From Streptomyces sp. AC555_RSS877 (GTDB taxonomy: Bacteria; Actinomycetota; Actinomycetes; Streptomycetales; Streptomycetaceae), in NCBI RefSeq assembly GCF_019049245.1, contig NZ_JAGMUK010000040.1, forward strand, positions 368,149 through 432,148: DNA of 64,000 bases. Direction: 5' to 3'. This document shows, in pieces, positions 16,319-25,990 of this stretch; position 1 is the stretch's first letter, and each line of letters starts with the position of its first letter. The notes below the pieces were generated by a model. The model was not told where the DNA came from, searched no databases, and saw nothing but the letters and a program-made list of their open reading frames with translations. A program made the translations under genes and the position numbers.

Positions 16319-17350
16319 GTGCGAGCGATGGTGCAGACCGACTTCGGGGGAACCGAAGTCGTGTCGTTGCAGGACGTCCCGGAGCCGGTATGCGGTGAGC
16401 GCGACGTCGTCGTCGAGGTCGCGTACTGCGGGCTGAACCGCCTGGACCTGCTGCAGCGCAAGGGGCCGGGCCTGATCCCGGGCTTCCGCCTTCCGCACGT
16501 GCCGGGAATGGACTTCGCCGGAACGGTGGTGGCGACCGGATCCGCCGTCAGCTCCATCGTCCCAGGTGACCGGGTCATCGCCGATCCCACCCAGGGCTGC
16601 GGCAGCTGCCCGCGCTGCTCGGTGGGCGATCGTGCCTACTGCGCCAGCCCGCGCATCCTCGGCGGCAACGTCCCCGGCGCGCTGGCCGAACGCGTCCTGG
16701 CGTCCGCCGAATCGATCGTCCGGGTCCCGAAGTCCCTGCCGCTCGACGAGGCCGTCACCCTGCCCACCGCCTTCGCGACGGCGTGGCACGCGGTGCACAC
16801 CGTCGGAGCACTGGACACCGGTGAGACCTTCGTGGTGCACGCCGCCGCGAGTCCCGTCAGCCTGGCGGCCATCGCGCTGGCCAAGCAGGCCGGTGCCTCG
16901 GTCGTCGCCTTCGCGGGCAGCGACGCGAAGCTGGCCGCGGCCCGCGCGGCCGGCGCGGACCTGGCCCTGCGCAACGACGAACCGGACCCGGCGAAAGCCG
17001 TGACGGCCTTCACCGACGGCGCCGGCGCGGACCTGGTCCTGGACCACGTCGGCACCGACACCTGGCGCACCTCACTGGACTGCCTCGGCATCCGCGGGCG
17101 TCTGGTGCTGCTGGGCAACACCAGCGGCGACCAGGTGTCCTTCTCGCTCCAGGAGGTCTTCCACCGTGGCCTGAAACTGCTGGGCGCCGGTGGCTACACC
17201 TCGGCCGACTTCGTCGCCGCCACCTCAGCCTGCTTCGCCGACGGCCTGCACCTGCCCACGGCCGCCCGGTTCCCGCTGGAGGACCTCGCCGACGCCTGGG
17301 ACGTGCTCGGCGCCCGCGACACCATCGGAAAGGTCGTGATCAGGCCATGA
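16319..17350 (+). CDS. Zinc-binding dehydrogenase, quinone oxidoreductase-like
   Basis: Medium-chain dehydrogenase/reductase of 343 residues. A structural zinc lobe CGSCPRCSVGDRAYC is present. The usual catalytic-zinc cysteine is replaced in GLNRLDLL, as in the quinone oxidoreductase/enoyl-reductase branch, so it more likely reduces or oxidises an activated C=C or C=O than a simple alcohol. The central VVHAAASPVSLAAIALAK is the cofactor fold. GTG 16319 follows GGAGGG; another GTG at 16304 is too early for that site. It is the first gene of a seven-gene operon and overlaps the amidohydrolase by 4 nt. Confidence 0.83.
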   Translation: MRAMVQTDFGGTEVVSLQDVPEPVCGERDVVVEVAYCGLNRLDLLQRKGPGLIPGFRLPHVPGMDFAGTVVATGSAVSSIVPGDRVIADPTQGCGSCPRCSVGDRAYCASPRILGGNVPGALAERVLASAESIVRVPKSLPLDEAVTLPTAFATAWHAVHTVGALDTGETFVVHAAASPVSLAAIALAKQAGASVVAFAGSDAKLAAARAAGADLALRNDEPDPAKAVTAFTDGAGADLVLDHVGTDTWRTSLDCLGIRGRLVLLGNTSGDQVSFSLQEVFHRGLKLLGAGGYTSADFVAATSACFADGLHLPTAARFPLEDLADAWDVLGARDTIGKVVIRP

Positions 17351-18726
17351 ACGACCTGCTGATCGTAGGTGGCGACATCGTCACCATGGACTCCGCACGA
17401 CGGGTCCTCACCGGCGCGACGATCGCCGTGTCCGGGGACAGCATCGCCGCACTCGGCACGACCGAGGACCTGCGCGCCCGCTTCCCGGACGCACAGGAGA
17501 TCGACGCGTCGGGCTGCGTCGTCATCCCGGGCCTCGTCGACGCCCACCAGCACACGACCGTCGACCCCCTGGTACGCAGCACGATCCCGGACCACATCAG
17601 CTCGCAGGAGTCGATCTTCGACTGGATCGTCCCGCTGCACGCCCACGCCGACGGCGACGACGACGAACTGGCCGCGACGATCACCGCCGTCGACTGCCTG
17701 TCCCGGGGCATCACCACGGTGCTGGAGCCGGGCACGGTGGCCCACCCGGAACGGGTCGCCGCGGGGCTGGCCGCCGCGGGTATCCGTGCGCGGGTCGGCG
17801 GCTGGGGCTGGGACGCCGAGGGCGTGCCGTTCGGCGCCCCGGCCGACGAGGTACTTGCCCGGCAGGAGGAGATCATCCGGGCCCTGCCGAAGACCGGGCC
17901 GGTCACTGGGTGGGTGACGCTCGTCGGCCACGACCTCGCCAGCGACGAGCTCTTCGCCGGAGCGGCGAATCTGGCCGAGCGCCTCGACACCGGACTGACC
18001 TGGCACGTCTCGCCCGGCCCCGCCGACGTCGAGGCCTACGCCAAGCGCTGCGGGCGCCGGCCGGTGGTCCACTTCGCTGAACTGGGCGTACTCGGCCCGC
18101 GCCTGCTGCTGGGCCACGCCGTGTGGCTCGACGACGCGGAGGTCGATGCGATCCTCGACACCCGTACCGCGGTCGCCGCCTGCCCGGGGGCCTACCTGCG
18201 TCTCGCCCAGGGCTACACCCGCGCCTCGCGCCACGCCGAGCTGGTGCGCCGGGGCGGCCGGGTGGCACTGGGCTGCGACGCCCACAACGCCGGCGACGCC
18301 CCGGACGTCCTCCTGGCCGCCTATCTGTTCGCAGGCCTCGAACGCGACCGTGACCTGCCTGACCCGATCCGCGCCGAGCAGGCCTTCGCACTCGCGACGG
18401 TCGACGGCGCCGAGGCGGTCGGACTCGGCGAACGGACCGGCTCCCTCGAAGTCGGCAAGGCCGCCGACCTCGTCGTACTCGACACCCGCGACCCCGCCTG
18501 GATGCCCCGGGGCGACCTGGCCCGCCAGCTCGTCTGGGGCCACGTCTCGCGCACCGTCCGTGACGTGCTGGTCGACGGCCGCGTCGTCTTCCGCGACCGG
18601 CAGCCGACCGGCATAGACCTGGCCGCCGTGGCCGAGGCCGCCGCCGAGCGATCCGCCGCCCTCCTGCGGCGCGCCGGCATCACGCCCCGCCCGACCTGGC
18701 CGGTACAGCCGGCGGGCACCCCGTAA
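17347..18726 (+). CDS. Amidohydrolase, ATZ/TRZ-SsnA type (8-oxoguanine/cytosine deaminase-like)
   Basis: Metal-dependent hydrolase of 459 residues in the subgroup that deaminates or dechlorinates N-heterocycles (8-oxoguanine, hydroxyatrazine, cytosine). Its metal site appears as DAHQHT with His67 and His69, a later histidine in TWHVSPGP, GHAVWL, and the catalytic aspartate in GCDAHNAGD. The C-terminal VGKAADLVVLDTRDP strand is typical. ATG 17347 overlaps the upstream stop as ATGA. Its position in the same operon as a nucleoside-like ABC importer suggests that it acts on the imported heterocycle or a product of it. The exact substrate is inferred only. Confidence 0.85.
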   Translation: MNDLLIVGGDIVTMDSARRVLTGATIAVSGDSIAALGTTEDLRARFPDAQEIDASGCVVIPGLVDAHQHTTVDPLVRSTIPDHISSQESIFDWIVPLHAHADGDDDELAATITAVDCLSRGITTVLEPGTVAHPERVAAGLAAAGIRARVGGWGWDAEGVPFGAPADEVLARQEEIIRALPKTGPVTGWVTLVGHDLASDELFAGAANLAERLDTGLTWHVSPGPADVEAYAKRCGRRPVVHFAELGVLGPRLLLGHAVWLDDAEVDAILDTRTAVAACPGAYLRLAQGYTRASRHAELVRRGGRVALGCDAHNAGDAPDVLLAAYLFAGLERDRDLPDPIRAEQAFALATVDGAEAVGLGERTGSLEVGKAADLVVLDTRDPAWMPRGDLARQLVWGHVSRTVRDVLVDGRVVFRDRQPTGIDLAAVAEAAAERSAALLRRAGITPRPTWPVQPAGTP

Positions 18727-18739
18727 AGGAGACCACCCG

Positions 18740-19408
18740 TTGAACGTCATCCACATGTCCGGACGCTCTCCGGCCCACAAGCAGGGCCTGCTCTCGCAAC
18801 TCGTGGTGCCGCGGCCGATCGCGATGATCACCACTCTCGACCCGGACGGAGGCGTCAATGTCGCGCCGTACAGCTACTACATGCCGGTCAGCGGTGAACC
18901 GCCGCTGATCGCGGTCACCATCGGCGCCCAGCGGGAGGCCACTGCGGAGCCGAAGGACACCTGGCTCAACATCGAGCGCACGGGCGAGTTCGTCGTCAAC
19001 GTCACCACCGCCGAACTCGCCGAGCACATCGAGGCGGTGGCCCGCGAATACCCCCGCGGCGTCAGCGAGATGGACGTCGCCGCATGGCGGTCGGTGCCCT
19101 CACAGGTCGTCGACACGCCGTCGCTGGCCGACAGCCCCGCGCACCTGGAGTGCCGCGTGCACGAGGTCATCGACCGAGGCGACCACACATCCTGCTTCTC
19201 GGGCGTGCACATCCTGCTCGCCGAGGTCGTCTGCATCACCACCGACGACTCGATCATGTCCGCCACGGACCGCATCGACCCCACCCAGGTCCGAGCGGTC
19301 GGGCGGATGGGCTTCCCGTGGTTCGTCACCGCCGGTGAGGAGTCCATCTTCCACCAGGAGCGGATCGCCTACGCCGACCTCGGCCGGGCCGACACGTCCG
19401 CCAACTGA
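18740..19408 (+). CDS. Flavin reductase-like FMN-binding protein
   Basis: Split-barrel flavoprotein of 222 residues (flavin reductase-like domain). The N-terminal LLSQLVVPRPIAMITTLDPDG and NVAPYSYYMPVSGEPPLIAV match the FMN-binding fold seen in proteins of about 200 residues. TTG 18740 is the best start: AAAGGAG ends 8 nt before it. An ATG five codons later has no Shine-Dalgarno at proper distance. It could supply reduced flavin to a monooxygenase, but no two-component flavin oxygenase is encoded nearby, so it may act directly on the substrate. Third gene of the operon. Confidence 0.82.
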   Translation: MNVIHMSGRSPAHKQGLLSQLVVPRPIAMITTLDPDGGVNVAPYSYYMPVSGEPPLIAVTIGAQREATAEPKDTWLNIERTGEFVVNVTTAELAEHIEAVAREYPRGVSEMDVAAWRSVPSQVVDTPSLADSPAHLECRVHEVIDRGDHTSCFSGVHILLAEVVCITTDDSIMSATDRIDPTQVRAVGRMGFPWFVTAGEESIFHQERIAYADLGRADTSAN

Positions 19409-19472
19409 CCCCACCCCCCTCTTTCTCGCCACCGCCTCGACAAGGCGGTGCCATCCAGTGAATGGAACGCAC

Positions 19473-20558
19473 ATGACCGCAAGACTTCGGCGTGGGGCCC
19501 CGCTCGGCCTCGCCCTCGCCCTCACCGGTGCCCTCGCGCTCTCCGGCTGCGCCAGCAACGAGGCGACGGCAGCCAAGGCGACCCCCGCGGCGAGCGGCAC
19601 CGGCGGCTCGGGCCTCAACGAGCCCGATGTCAACGGCGACGGCAAGGTCGTCGTCGGTGTCCTCAGCCCCGGTGACATCAACGACCACGGCTACTACGAG
19701 AGCTTCGTCGACTCGGCGGACGCCTTCGCAAAGGAAAAGGGCTGGAAGGTCATCAAGCGCGGCAGCGTGCCCGCGAGCGACGCGCTCAGCGCCGCACGCG
19801 CGCTGTGTCAGCAGCACGTCGACATGGTCGCGCTCGCCGCGAGTGAGCTCAAGGCCGCCATCCCGGCCTCCGAGGAGCCGGTCTGCGCCAAGACCGCCTG
19901 GTACGTGCCGTCGTCGGCGAACATCGACCAGACCCCCCGGATCCTGCTGTCTTCCGACAACCCCAACCAGTCGATGCTCGCCGCCGGCTACGCCGCGGGC
20001 CTGAAGATGAAGGCGGCCGGCTACAAGAAGGCCGGGTTCGTCACCGGCATCAAGGCCGACTTCAGTGTCCTGGGAGCCAAGGCCTTCCTGGCCGGCATCC
20101 GGGAGGTCGTCCCCAAGGCCACCCTGGTGAGCACCTACACCGGTGACTTCAACGACTCGGCGAAGGCCAAGGAAGCCATCCAGGCCCAGATCAGCCAGGG
20201 TGCCAAGGTCATCTACCCCTACCTCGGGGGCGCGACCGACGCCGCGGCGCAGGTGGCGAACGCCAACGGCGTGCTGACCCTCACCCCGGGCACCGACCGG
20301 TGCGACTCGACCAGCCCCAAGTTCGACATCTCGGTGATCTTCAGCCCGGGTGACTACTTCCGCGCCGCGCTGGAGGACTTCGCCAAGGACGAGCTGAAGA
20401 TGGGCACGCCGCGCGTGTGGCAGCTGGGCGTCGACCCCTTCCCGACCGTGAAGATCTGCAAGGGCCAGGGCGACGAGGACCAGCAGCTGGCGGAGTTCAT
20501 GAAGAAGATCGGCAACAAGGAGATCGACCCGGCGGCCGAGGTCAAGCGCCTCGGCTGA
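19473..20558 (+). CDS. BMP-family ABC transporter substrate-binding lipoprotein
   Basis: Extracellular solute-binding protein of 361 residues. The lipobox LALSGC near residues 19-24 gives a lipid-anchored cysteine. The mature part has the BMP/PnrA/Med pattern: VVVGVLSPGDINDHGYYESF, KKAGFVTGIKADF and IYPYLGGATDAAAQVA. Proteins of this family bind purine nucleosides and related compounds. ATG 19473 is chosen; its Shine-Dalgarno is weak, and a GTG at 19458 is an alternative. It is followed directly by the cognate ATPase and two permeases. The ligand is probably a nucleoside-like or N-heterocyclic compound, which is inference from the family. Confidence 0.9.
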   Translation: MTARLRRGAPLGLALALTGALALSGCASNEATAAKATPAASGTGGSGLNEPDVNGDGKVVVGVLSPGDINDHGYYESFVDSADAFAKEKGWKVIKRGSVPASDALSAARALCQQHVDMVALAASELKAAIPASEEPVCAKTAWYVPSSANIDQTPRILLSSDNPNQSMLAAGYAAGLKMKAAGYKKAGFVTGIKADFSVLGAKAFLAGIREVVPKATLVSTYTGDFNDSAKAKEAIQAQISQGAKVIYPYLGGATDAAAQVANANGVLTLTPGTDRCDSTSPKFDISVIFSPGDYFRAALEDFAKDELKMGTPRVWQLGVDPFPTVKICKGQGDEDQQLAEFMKKIGNKEIDPAAEVKRLG

Positions 20559-20592
20559 CCGTGCCGACCCCGACCCAGGAGATTCACACGCG

Positions 20593-22149
20593 ATGACACC
20601 GACGACCTCACCGGCCCGGATTCTCGAGCTGCGTGGCATCACCAAGTCCTACGGATCCGTCACGGCCTGCGACGCCGTGGACCTCACCGTCGACGCCGGC
20701 GAGATCCATGGTCTCCTGGGCGAGAACGGGGCGGGCAAGTCCAGTCTCATGAAGGTCCTGCTCGGACTGATCCGGCGCGACGCCGGCACCGTGCTGGTGC
20801 GCGGCGAACAGGTCGCGCTGGACAGCCCGCAGGAAGCGGCCGAGCTGGGCATCGGCATGGTGCACCAGCATTTCAGCCTCATCAGCGGGCTCACCGTGTG
20901 GGAGAACGTCGCACTCGGCGACACCGGCGCGGTGAACAAGCAGGCCATCTGCGCCGACATCGCCGAGGTCGCCGCCCGGTACGGGCTGCCGGTCGACCCC
21001 GAGGCGCGCGTCGACGCGCTCGCGGCGGGCGAGCGGCAGCGCGTCGAGGTGGTCAAGTGCCTGCGGCGCAACCCCCAGATCCTGATCCTGGACGAGCCCA
21101 CCTCGGTGCTGACCCAGGCCGAGTCGCAGGAGCTGTTCGCCGTGCTCGGCCGGGTGGTGCAGGAGGAGGGACGCGCTGTCATCCTCATCAGCCACAAGCT
21201 CGCCGAGATCGTGCAGGCCACCGACCGCGTGACGGTCCTGCGCAAGGGCAGCGTCGCCTTCCGGGCGGTCACCGCCGAGACCACCGCGCCGGAACTGGCC
21301 CGCCAGATGGTGGGCCGTGACGTGTCGCTGCACGACGAGGGAGCCGCCCTCGGCCTGCTGCCGGTCACCACGACCCGCACGGGCCGGGGCGGGGCACACG
21401 ACCGGCCCCCGCCCGTCCTGAGCCTGGCCGGGCTCACCGTCGAGAAAGGCGGGGTGAAGGTTCTCCAAGGAGTCGACCTGACCGTGGGCGCGGGCGAGAT
21501 ATGCGCCCTCTACGGCGTCGAGGGCAGCGGCCAGGCGACGCTCGGCGAAGTCCTCGCCGGGCTGCTCCTGCCGACCGCCGGCACCATCGAGGTCGCCGGC
21601 CGCAGGGTCGACGTGAGCCGGCCCGGCGCGCTCGGAAAGGCAGGTCTCGGCATCGTGCCGGAGGACCGGCACCAGAGCGGCGTCGTCCTGGACATGAGCG
21701 TCACCGAAAACCTGACGATGAAATCGCTCGACAAACTCAGCGGCCGGTTCCTGCTGCGCCGGCGCGCGATGCTCACCGAAGCCCGCCGCCTCGCGGACGA
21801 GTTCAACATCATCGCGCCCTCGCTCGACGCGCCGGTGCGCAGCCTCTCCGGAGGCAACCAGCAGCGCGTCGTGCTCGCCCGGGAACTGTCCGGTCACACC
21901 AGCGTCCTGGTGGCCGCGCAACCCACCCACGGGCTGGACGTCGGCGCCATCGAGGACATGTACGCCCGGCTGCGCCAGGCGGCCGCAGACGGCGTCGGAG
22001 TGCTGCTCATCTCCACCGAACTCGAGGAAGTCATGGCCCTTGCAACCTGGATCGCGGTGATCTCGTCCGGGCGGATCACCGGAGCACTGCCCGTCTCGGA
22101 GGCGACCCCCGAGCGACTGGGCATGATGGTCGGCGGTGAGGCCGCATGA
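20593..22149 (+). CDS. ABC transporter ATP-binding protein (two NBDs, BMP/nucleoside type)
   Basis: Tandem ATPase of 518 residues. NBD1 has Walker A GENGAGKSS, a signature-like LAAGERQRVEV and Walker B LILDEPTS. NBD2 is degenerate, as in this family: GVEGSGQAT replaces the Walker A lysine, while LSGGNQQR is intact and the Walker B region reads VLVAAQPTHGLDVG. So one of the two ATP sites is probably non-hydrolytic. Gene order binding protein-ATPase-permease-permease matches nucleoside importers. Its stop overlaps the first permease start by 4 nt. Confidence 0.92.
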   Translation: MTPTTSPARILELRGITKSYGSVTACDAVDLTVDAGEIHGLLGENGAGKSSLMKVLLGLIRRDAGTVLVRGEQVALDSPQEAAELGIGMVHQHFSLISGLTVWENVALGDTGAVNKQAICADIAEVAARYGLPVDPEARVDALAAGERQRVEVVKCLRRNPQILILDEPTSVLTQAESQELFAVLGRVVQEEGRAVILISHKLAEIVQATDRVTVLRKGSVAFRAVTAETTAPELARQMVGRDVSLHDEGAALGLLPVTTTRTGRGGAHDRPPPVLSLAGLTVEKGGVKVLQGVDLTVGAGEICALYGVEGSGQATLGEVLAGLLLPTAGTIEVAGRRVDVSRPGALGKAGLGIVPEDRHQSGVVLDMSVTENLTMKSLDKLSGRFLLRRRAMLTEARRLADEFNIIAPSLDAPVRSLSGGNQQRVVLARELSGHTSVLVAAQPTHGLDVGAIEDMYARLRQAAADGVGVLLISTELEEVMALATWIAVISSGRITGALPVSEATPERLGMMVGGEAA

Positions 22150-23324
22150 GTGCCGCCTCACTGACGAACGGGGACGATCTCGCCCGGCGCTTCCTCGCCC
22201 GGCTTCGCCCCGGGCGCGACGGCTGGCTGACGGCGGGCCTGACCGCCGTACTGGTCGCCGTCGCCGCGGGCGCCTCCGCGCTGCTGCTCGTGCTGACCGG
22301 CGGCTCGCCGACCGCTTCGGCGGACGCGATATGGACCGGAAGTCTGGCCGACGCCACGGGATGGACGACGACGCTGCTCAACACGGCGCCGTTGCTGCTG
22401 GTCGCGGTCGGTGCGTGCATCTGCGCGGCGGCCGGCACGTTCAACATCGGCCAGGAGGGGCAGGTCCTCGTCGGCGGCCTGATCGGAGCCTGGGTCGGGC
22501 TGCGGCTGGCCCTGCCCGGCCCGATGCTGGTCGTCGTGGTGCTGATCGCCGCGGCCGTCGGCGGTGGCGCCTGGGCCGCGCTCAGCGCGCTGATGCTCCG
22601 CCTGCGCGGCGTCAACGTCCCGGTGAGCACCCTGCTGATGACGTTCCTCGCCATCCAGCTCGTCACCTTCGCGGTCAGCACGCCGTGGCTGCAGGAGAGC
22701 GCCCAGGGCTCCTCGGGCATCGCCGACGCGGCGTCCAACCAACTGCCGGCCAATGCCCAGCTCGGCGGCTTCGGGCAGTACCCGTCGGTGCAGTGGAACA
22801 TCGGCCTGCTCATCGCGCTGGCCGCCGCTGCCGCTGTCGCCGTGGTCCTCACCCGCAGTCGCTGGGGCTTCCGGGTGCGCATGCTCGGCCTGAATCCGCT
22901 GACGGCCAAGCACACCGGTGTGCGGGTGGCCGCGCTGGGCGGTTTCACCCTGGCACTGTCCGGCGCCTTCGCCGGGCTGGCGGGCGGGCTGCTGCTGGTG
23001 AGCCCGGTCGGCACCAACCGGCTGCAGGCCGGGCTCTCGGACAACTTCGGCTGGGACGGCCTGCTCGTCGCGCTCGTCGCACGCAACCGGCCCCTGGTCG
23101 CGATCCCGGTGTCCTTGGTGTTCGCCGTGCTGCGTGCGGGCGGCGACTTCCTCTCGGCCACGGGTGTGCCGTACTACCTCGTCGATGTCGTCAAAGCACT
23201 GCTGGTCCTCGCGTTCGTCGCGCCGCCCGTCCTCATCGATCTCTTCCGCCGGCGTCGCGGTGCCACACCGCAGGCGACGCCCGCCCCGTCCGTAGTCCCG
23301 ACCAAGGTGAAGGCAGCCGCGTGA
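22146..23324 (+). CDS. ABC transporter permease 1 (BMP/nucleoside type)
   Basis: Membrane protein of 392 residues with about nine hydrophobic segments. FNIGQEGQVLVGGLIGAWVG and LRLRGVNVPVSTLLM are the family hallmarks, and the EAA-like loop contains LGLNPLTAKHTGVRV. ATG 22146 overlaps the ATPase stop (ATGA), and its own stop overlaps the second permease start (GTGA), so translation of the transporter genes is coupled. It forms the membrane channel with the next gene product. Confidence 0.92.
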   Translation: MSAASLTNGDDLARRFLARLRPGRDGWLTAGLTAVLVAVAAGASALLLVLTGGSPTASADAIWTGSLADATGWTTTLLNTAPLLLVAVGACICAAAGTFNIGQEGQVLVGGLIGAWVGLRLALPGPMLVVVVLIAAAVGGGAWAALSALMLRLRGVNVPVSTLLMTFLAIQLVTFAVSTPWLQESAQGSSGIADAASNQLPANAQLGGFGQYPSVQWNIGLLIALAAAAAVAVVLTRSRWGFRVRMLGLNPLTAKHTGVRVAALGGFTLALSGAFAGLAGGLLLVSPVGTNRLQAGLSDNFGWDGLLVALVARNRPLVAIPVSLVFAVLRAGGDFLSATGVPYYLVDVVKALLVLAFVAPPVLIDLFRRRRGATPQATPAPSVVPTKVKAAA

Positions 23325-24235
23325 GCGTTCTGGACAGCACCACCACCATTCTCGCCAGCGGTGTCCGGCTGACCGTGCCCCTGGCGTTCGCCGCCTGCGG
23401 TGAGTACGTGGCCGAGCGCGCCGGCACGATGAACATCTCCGTCGAGGCGATGATGCTCGGCGCCGCGTTCACCTCGATCGCCACCGCGAGCGCGACCGGC
23501 AGCGCCACCGCCGGCCTCGTGGCCGGCGTCCTGACGGGCCTCGTCCTCGGCTTCACGCACGGCAACCTCTCCCACCGGGCGCAGATCAACACCTTCGTCG
23601 TCGGCCTGGTGCTGAACGCGCTGGTACTCGGGCTGACGAGCTACCTGATCACGACGAACGAGTTCGTCTCGCACCAGGTCCAGGTGTGGTCGATCCCGCT
23701 GCTGCAGGACATCCCGCTGATCGGCAAGCCGCTGTTCTCCGAACGCTGGCCCGCCTTCATGCTGTTCGCGCTCGTGCCACTCACCTGGTGGCTGGTGGAG
23801 CGCAGCCGCTGGGGCCTGGAACTGCGGGCGGTGGGGGAGAACCCCCAGGCCGCCGACGTCACGGGCATCAAGGTGAACGTGCGGCGCCGCCAGGCTCTGC
23901 TGTGGTGCGGCGCACTGGCCGGTCTCGGTGGCGCCTACCTCGCGGTCGGCGAGGTCGGATCGTTCAACCAGAACATGACCGCCGGGCGCGGATACATCGT
24001 CATCGCCGCCGTGATCTTCGGGGCGTGGCGGCTCGGCCGGACCATGCTCGGCTGCCTGGTCTTCGGTCTCTCCGACGCGATGCGCCTGGCGCTCCCGGCG
24101 CTCGGTGTCACCCTCAACGCCCAACTGCTCGTCGCGGCCCCGTATCTGCTGGCGCTCCTGGCCATGCTCCTGTTCACCACGCAGCACCGGGAGCCCGGCG
24201 CGCTCGGCCGGCCCTTCGAGCGCGGGTCGACCTGA
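23321..24235 (+). CDS. ABC transporter permease 2 (BMP/nucleoside type)
   Basis: Second permease of 304 residues. GTG 23321 overlaps the previous stop by 4 nt. NISVEAMMLGAAFTS and GENPQAADVTGIKVNVRR are the matching family signatures; the C-terminal half has VGSFNQNMTAGRGYIVIAAV. It is the last gene of the operon and is followed within 20 nt by a 21-bp terminator hairpin. It completes a high-affinity importer likely dedicated to the substrate of this cluster. Confidence 0.92.
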   Translation: MSVLDSTTTILASGVRLTVPLAFAACGEYVAERAGTMNISVEAMMLGAAFTSIATASATGSATAGLVAGVLTGLVLGFTHGNLSHRAQINTFVVGLVLNALVLGLTSYLITTNEFVSHQVQVWSIPLLQDIPLIGKPLFSERWPAFMLFALVPLTWWLVERSRWGLELRAVGENPQAADVTGIKVNVRRRQALLWCGALAGLGGAYLAVGEVGSFNQNMTAGRGYIVIAAVIFGAWRLGRTMLGCLVFGLSDAMRLALPALGVTLNAQLLVAAPYLLALLAMLLFTTQHREPGALGRPFERGST

Positions 24236-24251
24236 TGACCGGGACCCGGCG

Positions 24252-24297
24252 ACGGCGGATGCCGGCCCCGCGAAAGCGCGGGGCCGGCATCCGCCGT
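24252..24297. terminator. 21-bp perfect terminator hairpin
   Basis: Arms 24252-24272 and 24277-24297 pair perfectly around an AAAG loop, between the convergent permease and aldo/keto reductase genes. Works in either direction. Confidence 0.75.
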
Positions 24298-24315
24298 GGG
24301 TGTGCGACATCGCCG

Positions 24316-25350
24316 TCAGCGGCGTCGCAGGGCCGCGGTCTCCAGCGCCGGCGGCGTGTAGCCGACGTCGACCGGGTTGAGGACGCTGCCCGGCGCGACG
24401 AGTGCGTCGATCCGGTCCAGCGCCTCGGCCGACAGCGGCCGGTCCACCGCGGTGAGCTGCGACAGGAGCTGTTCGTGGGTGCGCACTCCCATCACGGCCG
24501 TGCTGACGCCGGGATGGGCGAGCACGAACCGCAGCGCCAGCTCGACGAGCGTGCAGCCCTCCTCGGCGGCCAGGCGCACGAGTTCCTCGATGACGGCGAG
24601 CTTGCGCGTGCGCATCTGCTCGTCGGCGAAGTCGAAGTGCTCGCTGTTCCTCAGCGCGCGCGAGTCGCCCGCCGGTTCGGCGTCGGCACGGTACTTGCCC
24701 GTCAGCCAGCCGCCGTTGAGGGGGCTCCAGACCATGACGCCCATGCGGTGCCGCTCAGCGGTGGGCAGGGCCGCGGCCTCGGCGTGCCGGGCCAGGATCG
24801 AGTACGACAGCTGCTCCACGGTGAACCGCTCGCGGCCACCGCGCCGCGCCGCCCACTGGGCCTCCACGATCTCCTCGGCCGGGAAGCTCGACGAGCCGAT
24901 CGCCCGTACCTTGCCCGACCGCACCAGGTCGCTGAGCGCACCGAGGGTCTCGTCGACGTCGGTGTGGGGGTCCGGCCGGTGGACGAGGTACACGTCCAGG
25001 TGGTCCGTCCCGAGCCGGCGCAGGCTGTCCTCCACGGCACGTGTGATCCACAGCCGGGAGGTGCCGCCCCGGTTGCGCTCCAGGGGGCCCGCGGGCATCC
25101 GGCTCGCGACCTTCGACACCAGGACGACGTCGTCGCGCCGGCCCTTCAGCGCCCGGCCGATGATCTCCTCCGACTCGCCGAAGGCGTACACGTCAGCGGT
25201 GTCGATGACGTTGACCCCGGCGTCCAGTGCCGTCGCCACCATGCGGTGGCACTCCGCCTCGTCGGTGTTGCCCCACGCGCCGAACATCATCGACCCGAGG
25301 CACAGCTGACTCACCTCGATGCCCGTCCCACCCAGAATCCGGTAGTGCAC
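24316..25350 (-). CDS. Aldo/keto reductase
   Basis: NADPH-dependent TIM-barrel reductase of 344 residues. The catalytic tetrad is visible: Asp and Tyr in DTADVYAFGESE, Lys in LVSKVASR, His in LVHRPDP. GTG 25350 follows GAGGG; upstream codons in the frame carry no homology. It converges on the ABC importer operon and diverges from the VOC-NTF2 pair. It probably reduces an aldehyde or ketone intermediate. I found no clear operator motif upstream, so membership of the regulon is uncertain. Confidence 0.88.
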   Translation of the reverse strand: MHYRILGGTGIEVSQLCLGSMMFGAWGNTDEAECHRMVATALDAGVNVIDTADVYAFGESEEIIGRALKGRRDDVVLVSKVASRMPAGPLERNRGGTSRLWITRAVEDSLRRLGTDHLDVYLVHRPDPHTDVDETLGALSDLVRSGKVRAIGSSSFPAEEIVEAQWAARRGGRERFTVEQLSYSILARHAEAAALPTAERHRMGVMVWSPLNGGWLTGKYRADAEPAGDSRALRNSEHFDFADEQMRTRKLAVIEELVRLAAEEGCTLVELALRFVLAHPGVSTAVMGVRTHEQLLSQLTAVDRPLSAEALDRIDALVAPGSVLNPVDVGYTPPALETAALRRR

Positions 25351-25537
25351 GCTTGCCCTCGTCTCCCAGCCGACGCACTGTCGCTGTCCTTTCGCAGGCT
25401 CGCACAGCGGCAGGTCGCAAACCGATGTCGCGCGGGGCCAGCATCCCTGGCCTGCGTGTTGTGTCCGCAGCACATCGACCAGCGGGTGCGCCGCACCTAG
25501 GCTCGAAGAAATCCGAACCACTCACCATGGAGGTACC

Positions 25538-25990
25538 GTGGCCACCGGCCTCACCTCGGCACGCTGGACTCACGTCGCGCTGCCGACCGGCGATCTCGAC
25601 AAGGCGATCGCTTTCTACACCGCACTGACTCCGCTGGTCGTGGTCGAGCGGTTCAAGGACGCCGACGGCGAGAGCGTCTGGCTCTCCAACGACCAGCAGG
25701 CCGAGACGCCGTTCGTGCTCGTCCTGGTGTCGTTCAACAAGGACAAGGGCAACCCGCAGGGCCTGTTGCACCCGTTCGCGCACATCGGCATCGAGGTGCC
25801 GGCGCGGGAGGACGTCGACGCGCTCGCGGACCGGGCCCGCGAGCTGGGCTGCCTGCACTGGGAGCCGATGCAGATGCCCGATCCCATCGGCTACATCTGC
25901 GCTCTGAAGGACCCCGACGGCAACGTCGTCGAGATCTCCCACGACCAGCGGGTGTTCGACTCGGTCCGCAAGAAGTGGGGTTCGTCCTGA
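25538..25990 (+). CDS. VOC-family protein
   Basis: Single-domain VOC protein of 150 residues: ARWTHVALPTGDLDKAIAFY at the N-terminus, FAHIGIEVP in the middle and the closing metal-ligand strand DPDGNVVEISHDQ. GTG 25538 lies only 3 nt after GGAGGT, which is tight, but no better start exists. It overlaps the next gene by 16 nt. Likely an isomerase, lyase or dioxygenase acting on a pathway intermediate; the reaction is unknown. Confidence 0.78.
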   Translation: MATGLTSARWTHVALPTGDLDKAIAFYTALTPLVVVERFKDADGESVWLSNDQQAETPFVLVLVSFNKDKGNPQGLLHPFAHIGIEVPAREDVDALADRARELGCLHWEPMQMPDPIGYICALKDPDGNVVEISHDQRVFDSVRKKWGSS